From JACDAS01 sp046262415 (GTDB lineage Bacteria; Actinomycetota; Thermoleophilia; Gaiellales; Gaiellaceae), in the NCBI GenBank assembly GCA_046262415.1, contig JBHEMU010000094.1, positions 1-7,024 of the forward strand: a stretch of 7,024 bases of DNA, given 5' to 3'. The notes under the pieces were generated by a model. The model was not told where the DNA came from, did not search any database, and saw only the letters and a program-made list of their open reading frames with translations. Below are positions 1 through 6,900 of this stretch, in pieces. The translations under genes and the position numbers were made by a program. The stretch's first letter is position 1. Each line of letters begins with the position of its first letter.

Positions 1-603
1 CTCCACCCCGATCCGGGGGACGTGTTCGCCGACCTCGGCTGCGGCAAGGGCCCCGCGGTCATCGTCGCCGCCCGGCTCCCGTTCCAGCGGGTGATCGGGG
101 TCGAGCTCGCTCCCGACCTCTCCGAGATCGCCCGCGAGAACGTCGAGCGGGCGAGGAACCACCTGCGCAGTCCCGCCGTGACGATCGTGACGGCGGACAT
201 GCTCGACTGGCCGATTCCCGACGATCTCTCCGTCGTCTACCTGTACTGCCCCGTCGTCGGCGACACCTTCTCCCGGCTCGCCGAGAGGCTGATCGCCTCC
301 TACGACGCGAGCCCCCGCCGGCTTCGGATCGTCTACAACTACCCCTGGGAGCACAACCGCCTCCTCGGAACGGGGCGCGTCCGGGTCACCGATGTGTCCC
401 CGGCTCGCTGGCCCGCCAGGCCCCGGTGGTGGGAGGGAAGCCAGGCGATCGTCACCTACGAACTCGTTCCCGAAGGAGCGCTGCGGCAGCCCGTCGCGCC
501 TTCCGGCCGTCGCCGGGATGCCGCCTTGGAGCGCTGGAGCGGCCCGAACGACACGACCTTCCGGCTCCACCGCGAGGGGCGCCCGACAGTCGTCTCGAGG
601 TAG
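1..603 (+). CDS. Class I SAM-dependent methyltransferase, 5' end outside window
   Basis: C-terminal 200 residues of a Rossmann-fold methyltransferase; the frame is open to the left edge and ends at TAG 601-603. Motif I is clear (DLGCGKG, bases 31-51), the usual SAM-binding glycine loop. It is followed by GVEL with the acidic Glu at 103-105, which in this fold contacts the SAM ribose, and by TADML (190-204), the motif expected near the adenine. A later strand gives VVYLYCPVVGDTF, and NYPWEH lies near 337-354. The spacing and wording recall the small bacterial methyltransferases annotated as DOT1-like or 'class I SAM-dependent', but the substrate cannot be read from the sequence. The GTG at 22 is not a credible start because it would begin immediately before the first beta strand. 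The last 50 or so residues are Arg/Pro-rich and poorly conserved in appearance. The next gene is convergent, so this one is not in its operon. Confidence 0.85.
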   Translation, partial: LHPDPGDVFADLGCGKGPAVIVAARLPFQRVIGVELAPDLSEIARENVERARNHLRSPAVTIVTADMLDWPIPDDLSVVYLYCPVVGDTFSRLAERLIASYDASPRRLRIVYNYPWEHNRLLGTGRVRVTDVSPARWPARPRWWEGSQAIVTYELVPEGALRQPVAPSGRRRDAALERWSGPNDTTFRLHREGRPTVVSR

Positions 604-621
604 CCGGGCCGGCCCACGACG

Positions 622-654
622 GAACCTGACGGCATCCGAGGTCAGGCCAGGTTC
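622..654. terminator. Possible bidirectional terminator between convergent genes
   Basis: The 38-bp gap between the two convergent stop codons, plus the last codons of the acetyltransferase gene, holds two nested inverted repeats. GAACCTG (622-628) pairs with CAGGTTC (648-654), and CCTGAC (625-630) pairs with GTCAGG (641-646). The two stems share bases and cannot form together. There is no T-tract on either side, so a classical intrinsic terminator is not shown. Position between converging genes is the main argument. Confidence 0.25.
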
Positions 655-1178
655 TTCGTGCCCTCGCGGTCGAGGCGCACGAGCGCATGGGTCTGCCCGT
701 CGCGCGGATCGAGGAACTCCCTCACGACCTGGAAGCCCGCCTTCTCGAACGCCCGGATCGAAGCGAGGTTCCGGACATCCGGATCGGCCACGCACGCTGC
801 CGTACCCGGGCGGGCGAAGACGATCTCGGCGACGAAACGACTCAGCATCTCGGTGCCAAGGCCCCGGCCCGTCAGCCCCGCCTCGGCGATGAACAGGTCC
901 ACTCCGGCGACGCCGTCACCGGCCCCGACCAGCTCGGCGTAGGCTGGATGGTCGGAGACGAGGTAGGTCTGGACGAAGCCGATCGGACGATCGTCGAGCA
1001 GCGCGACGTAGAGGTCGGTCGGATCGCGTCCCTCGATCGCCGGCAGGTAGTGCTCGACCACTTGCTGGTAGGTGTCGCGCTCGCTCCACCACCGCCGCAC
1101 GTGCGGCCGTTGCAGCCACTCGTGCAGCAGGGGCAGATGATCGGGCTCCAGCGGCCCGAACGTGAGCCTTCCGGTCAA
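642..1178 (-). CDS. GNAT acetyltransferase, AAC(6')-like
   Basis: 178-residue single-domain GNAT N-acetyltransferase, predicted to be cytosolic and to move acetyl from acetyl-CoA to an amine. The acetyl-CoA loop is TGRGLG (residues 103-108). It is preceded by GVDLFIAE, where Asp94 lines up by eye with the catalytic Asp in the GIDQ segment of AAC(6')-Ib. It is followed by ADPDVRNLASIRAFEKAGF (131-149), the conserved C-terminal GNAT segment in which Asn137 and the AFEKAGF helix are typical. The N-terminal LHEWLQRPHVRRWW (18-31) also matches the AAC(6')/siderophore-acetyltransferase style. The start is TTG at 1178-1176, overlapping the TGA of the upstream glycosyltransferase as TTGA, so translation is probably coupled; no good Shine-Dalgarno sequence is visible. 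The real substrate could be an aminoglycoside, an amino sugar or a hydroxamate. The operon partner makes a sugar-related substrate attractive, but this is inference, and resistance should not be assumed. Confidence 0.85.
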   Translation of the reverse strand: MTGRLTFGPLEPDHLPLLHEWLQRPHVRRWWSERDTYQQVVEHYLPAIEGRDPTDLYVALLDDRPIGFVQTYLVSDHPAYAELVGAGDGVAGVDLFIAEAGLTGRGLGTEMLSRFVAEIVFARPGTAACVADPDVRNLASIRAFEKAGFQVVREFLDPRDGQTHALVRLDREGTKNLA

Positions 1179-2380
1179 GACGGCGGCTGCGCGAGCTCGG
1201 AGGCGAAGAAGGCGAGGATCCGGTCGAGCTGCGCGTCCAGCGTCTCACGGCGCGCGTGCTCGAGACCGGCCTCGACGAGCCGCCGACGCAGCCCGGCGTC
1301 CCCGGCGAGCCGCTCCACCGCGCGAGCCACCGCGGCGGCGTCCCGAGGCGGCACGAGCAGGCCGAGCTCGCCGTCGCCCAGCGCTTCGCGCACCCCGCCC
1401 ACGTCGGTCGCCACCACGGGGACCCCCGCCGCGTGCGCCTCGAAGACGACCTGGGGCACGCCCTCCGTGAGCGAGACGTTGACGAGCACGTGCGAGGCGC
1501 GGTACCGGGCCCGGAGCTCCGGCCCGTTCGGCACGTAGCCGGCGAACTCGATGCGCCCACGCACGCCGAGCTCCTCGGCGCGGCGAGCGACCGCCTCCTC
1601 CAGCCGCCCGACCCCGACGAGGGTCAGACGCCACCGTGGGCCCAGGGCCGCGAGCACGTCGGCCAGGAGCACCGGGTCCTTCTCGGGATCCACGCGCCCT
1701 ACCCAGAGGAGCCGCAGGTCCCCCTCCCAGGAACGGCCGAGCGCCTCGTCTGCGGAGACGAGGTCGCCGGCGCGCACGAGCGAGAACCCGGTTACGAGCA
1801 CGGATCCACCCGCCGCGCGGTAGCTCCGCCCGAGGGCCTCGCCGACGACGACCGCAGGCGCGCGCCTGGCGAAGCGGCGGAAGGCCCGCTCGAGCCCCTG
1901 CGCGACCGGCACGGCCCAGGCCCACCCCCGGCCCGGCAGGCGGCTCCGGACGTAGTGCGGAAAGTCCTGGCGGACGCCGAGGAAGACCGGCGTGCCGTGC
2001 CTGCGCGCCAGCCGCGCGAACGCCAGCGAGAGCGGATGCGGCCCGAAGAGCCAGACGGCGTCGAGGTCTCCGAGCTCGGCGCGAAACGCCCGGCGCGCGC
2101 CGAGGAGCGATCGGGCCACGCCGCGCAGCGCCGTCACGCGCGGATAGTGCGGGAGCGCGACGAAACGCGCACCCTCCGGCAGGGCGTAGGGCTCGTCCCC
2201 GGGCTCGGGATCGAGCCGGCCGAATACGACGAGCTCGGCGACGCGCGGCTCGAGCCCCGCCAGGAACTGGACGAACGCGAAGTCGGTGGAGACGCGCCCG
2301 CCCCGGCGGCGGTAGCGAAGGTCGGCGTACACCCCCAGCCTGAGCCGCGGCGCTGCAGGGGTGCCGCTGCTCGTCGGCAT
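1175..2380 (-). CDS. Glycosyltransferase family 4 (GT-B, retaining)
   Basis: 401-residue GT-B glycosyltransferase, the usual length for the GT4 group; it transfers a sugar from a nucleotide-sugar to a lipid-linked or glycan acceptor at the cytoplasmic face. The C-terminal donor-binding domain starts near residue 222: LLWVGRVDPEKD places Gly228, Arg229 and Lys234 where the family binds the donor phosphates. LTLVGVG follows (252-258), then the FAGYVP strand (279-284) and the EX7E signature EGVPQVVFE (Glu306 and Glu314), with AAGVPVVATDVGG after it. The N-terminal acceptor domain has GGRVSTDFAFVQFL (27-40), a variant of the family's Gly-rich loop. No membrane span is evident. ATG at 2380-2378 is chosen because little coding sequence precedes the first strand; no Shine-Dalgarno is seen upstream. 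It is first in a leftward operon with the acetyltransferase and diverges from the Wzz/kinase gene, consistent with polysaccharide assembly. Donor and linkage are unknown. Confidence 0.92.
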   Translation of the reverse strand: MPTSSGTPAAPRLRLGVYADLRYRRRGGRVSTDFAFVQFLAGLEPRVAELVVFGRLDPEPGDEPYALPEGARFVALPHYPRVTALRGVARSLLGARRAFRAELGDLDAVWLFGPHPLSLAFARLARRHGTPVFLGVRQDFPHYVRSRLPGRGWAWAVPVAQGLERAFRRFARRAPAVVVGEALGRSYRAAGGSVLVTGFSLVRAGDLVSADEALGRSWEGDLRLLWVGRVDPEKDPVLLADVLAALGPRWRLTLVGVGRLEEAVARRAEELGVRGRIEFAGYVPNGPELRARYRASHVLVNVSLTEGVPQVVFEAHAAGVPVVATDVGGVREALGDGELGLLVPPRDAAAVARAVERLAGDAGLRRRLVEAGLEHARRETLDAQLDRILAFFASELAQPPS

Positions 2381-2439
2381 CGAGCGCCTTTGTACACTGT
2401 CCCGCAGCCGTTACGCCCCGCCGTCCGGGAGGACCTAGC
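2381..2439. promoter_or_regulatory. Divergent intergenic region with candidate promoters
   Basis: This 59-bp gap must hold the start signals for both the leftward glycosyltransferase operon and the rightward kinase/ligase operon, unless one of them starts inside the opposite gene. Its only A/T-leaning patch is TTTGTACACTGT (2389-2400), centred on the palindrome TGTACA (2391-2396). Rightward, TACACT (2393-2398) matches four of six bases of the -10 consensus; leftward, TACAAA (2394-2389 on the minus strand) also matches four of six. Neither has a convincing -35. The leftward -10-like box lies only eight bases before ATG 2380, which would give a nearly leaderless mRNA and fits the missing Shine-Dalgarno there. 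Confidence 0.3.
2427..2433 (+). promoter_or_regulatory. Ribosome binding site of Wzz/BY-kinase gene
   Basis: GGGAGGA lies six bases upstream of GTG 2440-2442 and is a strong Shine-Dalgarno match at a normal distance. It fixes the GTG as the start of the Wzz/kinase gene, and is the only strong ribosome binding site seen at any gene start in the window. Confidence 0.75.
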
Positions 2440-3948
2440 GTGTCGACCAGCAACTGGAGCACGACCGTCGACGCCACGGAGGCGGAGGGGATCGGGGCCG
2501 GCCTCCGGCACTACATCGACGTTCTCCGGCGGCGGAAGTGGATCCTCGTGTCGGTCTTCGTGATCGCGGTCGCCGGCGCGGCGCTCTTCTCCGCCGTCCA
2601 GCGCTCGACCTACCGCGCACAGTCGAAGCTCGTGATCGGGCAGGGCGGCGGCTTTGTCCCGCTTGAGTTCGGAAACCAGATCGGCCCGTACGTGGCGACG
2701 ATGGCCGATCTCCTGCACAGCCGGGTGGTGGCAGAAAGGGTCATCCGGAACCTCGACCTGGAGGAGTCGCCCCAGAGCGTGCTCTCGAAGTCGTCGGTCT
2801 CGTGGAAGCCCGAGACCGCAGTCCTCAACCTCTCCTACGACGACCGTTCCCCGGCGGTCGCACGGGAGGTGAACCGGCAGCTCGGCGTCGTCTTTCAGGC
2901 GCTCGTGAAGGCTCGCTTCGGCCGGGGGACGCCCGCACGGGACGGACAGCCGGGGATCCCGGCCCTGGAGGTGACGATCTTCGACCCAGCGCACGTCCTG
3001 CCGCGGAAGGTGAAGCCGCGCCCGGTCCGGAACGTCGCCGTCGCCGCTGCCCTGGGCGTGCTGCTCGGCCTGCTGGCGGCGTTCATGCGGGACTACTTCG
3101 ACCGGGGTCTGCGGACGCGCGAGATGGTCGAGCAGAGCTACGGGGTGCCGGTGATCGGCCAGATCCCGTTCGTCAGGCTGGGCCGGCGCGACCAGCGCAT
3201 CGTCTTCTGGGAGGGGTTCAGCGACGTCGCGGAGGCCTTTCGCGCCTTACGCGCGAACCTGCAGTACCTGGGCGTGAAGCGTCCGATCCGGACGATCCTC
3301 GTCACGAGCGCAGCGCCGAAGCAGGGCAAGACGACTGTCACCGCCAACCTGGCGGTTGCGATCGCCCGCTCGGGCGCGACCACGATCGTGCTCGAGGGGG
3401 ACCTGCGCCGCCCGCGGCTGGACAACGCGTTCGAGATCGGCTCGGGCGGTCCCGGTCTGACCAGCGTTCTCGTCGGTGCGGTCGACATCGACGAGGCGAT
3501 CGTCGACATCCCGCTGCCGAGCAGCAGCACGCCCGCCGCCCGCGAGCGCGAGGGCCGGCTCTCGTTCCTGCCCAGCGGTCCGCTCCCGCCGAACCCCTCC
3601 GAGCTCCTCTCGAGCCTCCAGATGTCGGAGCTCCTCGACCGCCTTTCGCTCTCGTTCGACTACGTCCTGATCGACTCGCCGCCCGTGCTCCCGGTCGCCG
3701 ACGCGATCGAGCTCGCCCGGCTCGTCGACGGCGTGGTGATCGTCGTGCGCCGCAACCAGTCCACGCGCGACGAGGCGAGGGAGCTGCGAGCGCTCGTCGA
3801 GCGGCTGGGCATCAACCTGCTCGGAGTCGTCTTCACGGACGTCTCGCCCGCCGGCGGGTACGGAGGCTACGGGACCTACGGAGACACGCCTCCGGCCGAG
3901 GAGCGGCCGGCGCGGGAGCCCGAGCTGGTCGCCCACGAAGAGTTCTAG
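2440..3948 (+). CDS. Wzz-type chain-length regulator fused to BY-kinase
   Basis: 502-residue membrane protein of the polysaccharide co-polymerase class with a built-in bacterial tyrosine kinase, as in Wzc-like proteins. In order: cytoplasmic N-terminus with HYIDVLRRRKW (24-34), TM1 about 34-53, a short external Wzz domain about 54-197, the Pro-rich PRKVKPRPVRN (188-198), TM2 about 198-216, then the cytoplasmic kinase. The kinase shows EAFRALRANL (265-274), the ExxRxxR-type oligomerisation motif; Walker A SAAPKQGKTT (290-299, Lys297); Walker A' VLEGDLRRP (317-325, Asp321); and Walker B YVLIDSPP (408-415, Asp412). A C-terminal tyrosine cluster, Tyr474, Tyr477 and Tyr480 in YGGYGTYG, is the expected autophosphorylation site. 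The residue before the Walker A Gly-Lys is Gln295 where Glu is common. It likely controls assembly and chain length with the ligase gene, which begins nine bases downstream. The strong ribosome binding site supports the GTG start. Confidence 0.93.
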   Translation: MSTSNWSTTVDATEAEGIGAGLRHYIDVLRRRKWILVSVFVIAVAGAALFSAVQRSTYRAQSKLVIGQGGGFVPLEFGNQIGPYVATMADLLHSRVVAERVIRNLDLEESPQSVLSKSSVSWKPETAVLNLSYDDRSPAVAREVNRQLGVVFQALVKARFGRGTPARDGQPGIPALEVTIFDPAHVLPRKVKPRPVRNVAVAAALGVLLGLLAAFMRDYFDRGLRTREMVEQSYGVPVIGQIPFVRLGRRDQRIVFWEGFSDVAEAFRALRANLQYLGVKRPIRTILVTSAAPKQGKTTVTANLAVAIARSGATTIVLEGDLRRPRLDNAFEIGSGGPGLTSVLVGAVDIDEAIVDIPLPSSSTPAAREREGRLSFLPSGPLPPNPSELLSSLQMSELLDRLSLSFDYVLIDSPPVLPVADAIELARLVDGVVIVVRRNQSTRDEARELRALVERLGINLLGVVFTDVSPAGGYGGYGTYGDTPPAEERPAREPELVAHEEF

Positions 3949-3957
3949 CGCGCGCCA

Positions 3958-6900
3958 GTGAACGGCCGCGTCGCCGCGCTCGTCCGCCCGCACGCGCCGC
4001 GGAGCGGGTCCGTCACGGTGATCACCCTGCTCGCCGCGGCACTCTCCGTCGGCGCGCTGACGACGGTGGAGCCGGTGTTCGCCGTGGCCGTGGTCGTCGC
4101 CGCGGCGATCTCCCTGATCGTGGCCGCGAACGTGAAGGCGCTGCCGCTCTTCCTCGTCTTCACGATGTTCGTCGAGTCGCTCCAGCTGGGGCCGGGTCTG
4201 CGGATCGGCCGCCTCGCCGGCGTGATGGCGCTGGCCGTCCTCGCGTACTACGTCCTCTCGCGCGGGCGCTCGAGCCTCCGGCCCAACGCGCTCACCGTGA
4301 TCGCGGGCGCCTTCGGCTTCTGGATGCTGCTCAGCACCTACTGGGCCGCCGACTCGGGCCTCGTCTACCAGACGCTGTTCTCGTACCTGCTCGCGATCTC
4401 GTACCTGCTCGCCTTCGCCGTGCTCGTGCGGACACCCGACCAGCTGGTGGCCATCTTCGCCGTGTTCGCGATCGGGTCGCTCGTCTTCGGACTCGTGTCC
4501 TTCGCCACCTACACGGCCTCGAGCGGCGCCTCGCGGGCGGAGGGCTTCCAGGGCGACCCCAACTACTTCGCCGTGTACCAGGTGATCGCGCTACCGGCGG
4601 CGCTCGCGTTGTCGGCCCGCGAGCGGCGTCCGCAGTGGCGACTCCTCTACTACATCGTGGTCGGCGTCATCATCTTGTCCGTCGTCTCGTCGCTGTCGCG
4701 CACGGGTCTGGTCGCGCTGGCCGGGGTCGTGCCCCTGACGCTGCTGCTTCCGTGGCGTGTCTTCTTCCGGAGCCCCGGCCAGAAGCTCTCGTACGCGATC
4801 GCGCTCGTGGTCGCGAGCACCGTCGCCGCCGCCGTCGGGTCGACGAACTTCGTCGCGCGCGCCCAGACGATTCTGAATCCCGAGGCGACCGGCAGCGAGT
4901 ACCGCGGCTCGGGCCGTCTGGACCTCTGGGCCGCTGCCGTCAACGGCTGGCACGACAGCCCGTGGCTCGGTCTGGGGGCCGGCAACTTCCAGCGCGAGGC
5001 GCTCGATCTCCTGCAGACGACGCCGGGCGTGAATACGACGGCGGGCTACATCGGGGCGAACCGGGTCGTCCACAACGCCTACCTCGAGATGCTGACCGAG
5101 CTCGGTCCGATCGGGCTCGCCCTCTACCTGTTGCTGCTGGGGGCGACGGCGTGGTTCCTCTTCGCCGCCTACTGGCGCACGCGCACGAGCGAGGCGGTCG
5201 TGTCGCGCTTCTCGCTCGCGCTCCTAGTCAGCCTCTTCGGCTACGCGCTGTCGGCGATCTTTCTCTCGAACCAGCTCGGCAAGCCGCTCTGGATCATCGT
5301 CGGCCTGGCGCTCGCCGTCGACGTCATGTCGAGGCGGCCGGCGGCCGCGCTCCAGCCCGCGCCGAGACAGGTCCCGACCCCGCGGGAGTATGATCGGGCG
5401 GTGGGCGACGGGCCGCTCGAGGAGCGTGGGCGGCGCTTCGACCCCCTCCGGTCGGAGCGCGAACGGCTGGAGCGCCGGCGGGCGATGCTGTCCGAGCGCG
5501 AGCGGGCGCTCAACGCCAGGATCAGCGAGTTCGAGGAGCTCGAGCGCGAGCGGGCCGAGGTCGGGCGGCGGATCGCCAGCAGCACGGCCGAGCTGGCTCG
5601 GCGCGACCGTGATCTGAAGCTGCAGGAGGCGGCGATCGCCGAGCTCCGCTCACGGGCCGAGGAGACGGTGCGCGCGGCGGAGGAGGAGCTTCGCTCGGCC
5701 CAGGAGCGCGAGCGAGAGCTTCACGCCGAGCGCGAACGGAGGGAGGCAGAGGCGAGCGAGCAGGCAGCGCGCGAGACTGCGCTCTCGGAGCGGCTCGAGG
5801 CGATCGAGGCCGAGCTGCGCGCGTCCGTCGCGAGGGAGGACGAGCTGCGCGCCACGATCGAGCGCCTGGAGCCCCTCGCGGGTGAGCTCGAGCGCCGGGA
5901 GGCCGTCCTGCAGCAGCAGAGCGAAGCGTTGCTCGCGGCCGAGGCCCGGGAGGCCGAGTTGCGAAACCTGGTCGCGCGCCTCGAGCCGGCGGGCGAGCAG
6001 CTCGAGCGGGTGACCGCAGAGCTCCACGCCCGCACCGAGGCGCTGGCCGCCGCCCAGGCGCACGAGGCGGATCTGCGGGAGATGTTCGCGCGCGTCGAGC
6101 CGGCGGCGGAGCAGCTGGAGCGCGCAACCGCCGAGCTCCATGCCCGTGCGGAGGCTCTGGCCGCCGCCGAGGCGCGGGAGGCGGCTCTGCGCGACCTGGT
6201 CGCGCGCTTCGAGCCGGCGGCCGAGCAGCTGGAGCGCACGACCGCCGAGCTCCACGCCCGGACGGAGGAGCTGGCCGCCGCCGGGGCCCGCGAGTCGGAG
6301 TTGCGGGAGCGGCTCGAGCCGACTGCCGAGCAGCTCGAGCGCGTGACCGCGGAGCTCCAGGCGACGACGGCGGCCCTGGCCGACGCCGAGGCGCGGGAGC
6401 GCGAGCTGCGGGAGGCGATCGCGCGCGTCGAGCCCGCGGCCGAGCAGGTCGAGCGGGTCAGCGAAGAGCTGCAGGCGCGGTCGGAGGCCCTGGCCGCAGC
6501 GGAGGCGCGGGAATCGGAGCTGCGCGAGGCGATCGAGCGCATCGAGCCGGCCGCGGCGGCGTTCGGGGAGCAGACCGAGTCGTTGCTGGCGGCCGAGGCG
6601 CGGGAGGCCGGGCTCCGCGAGCGTATCGACCGGCTGGAGTCGGTGATCGGCGGTCTCGAGCGGCGCGGCGTGCCGCTGACCGACCAGGAGGGCGCTCCGG
6701 TCCTGGACGCGGAGATCGAGCGGCGCGAGGTCGAGCTGCGGGAAGAGCGCCAGGCTCTGCACGCGACCGAGGCGCGCGAGGCCGAGCTCCGCGAAGCGGT
6801 GGAGCGCCTCGAAGCGTTGTCGGCCGAGTTTCAGGAGCGCGAGGCCGCGCTCGAGGGACGTGTCCGCGAGCTGGAGGCGGCGGCAGCGAGGGCCGCGGAG

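Noticed and set aside
642..1178. Calling the GNAT protein an aminoglycoside resistance enzyme.
   Set aside because: Resemblance to AAC(6') is at fold and motif level only, and the operon context points to surface glycan metabolism.
1256..2563. A 435-codon + strand frame opposite the glycosyltransferase.
   Set aside because: The minus-strand frame has the EX7E signature and donor-binding motifs; the + frame has no domain and would run over the intergenic region and the kinase start.
2802..5393. An 863-codon open frame on the + strand running across the kinase and ligase genes in another frame.
   Set aside because: Its translation is Arg/Pro/Ala-rich with no recognisable domain, while the overlapped frame encodes clear Wzz/BY-kinase and ligase motifs. 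Long shadow frames are expected at this GC content.
5390..5617. ATG after GGGAG at 5384-5388, which might start a small or separate coiled-coil gene.
   Set aside because: The frame differs from that of the tail, ends after 75 codons, and the purine run is only one base from the ATG, too close to act as a ribosome binding site.
5866..6633. CRISPR array or mobile-element repeats as explanation of the 114-bp periodicity.
   Set aside because: The repeats are contiguous with no spacers, diverge gradually, keep one reading frame and match coiled-coil sequence.
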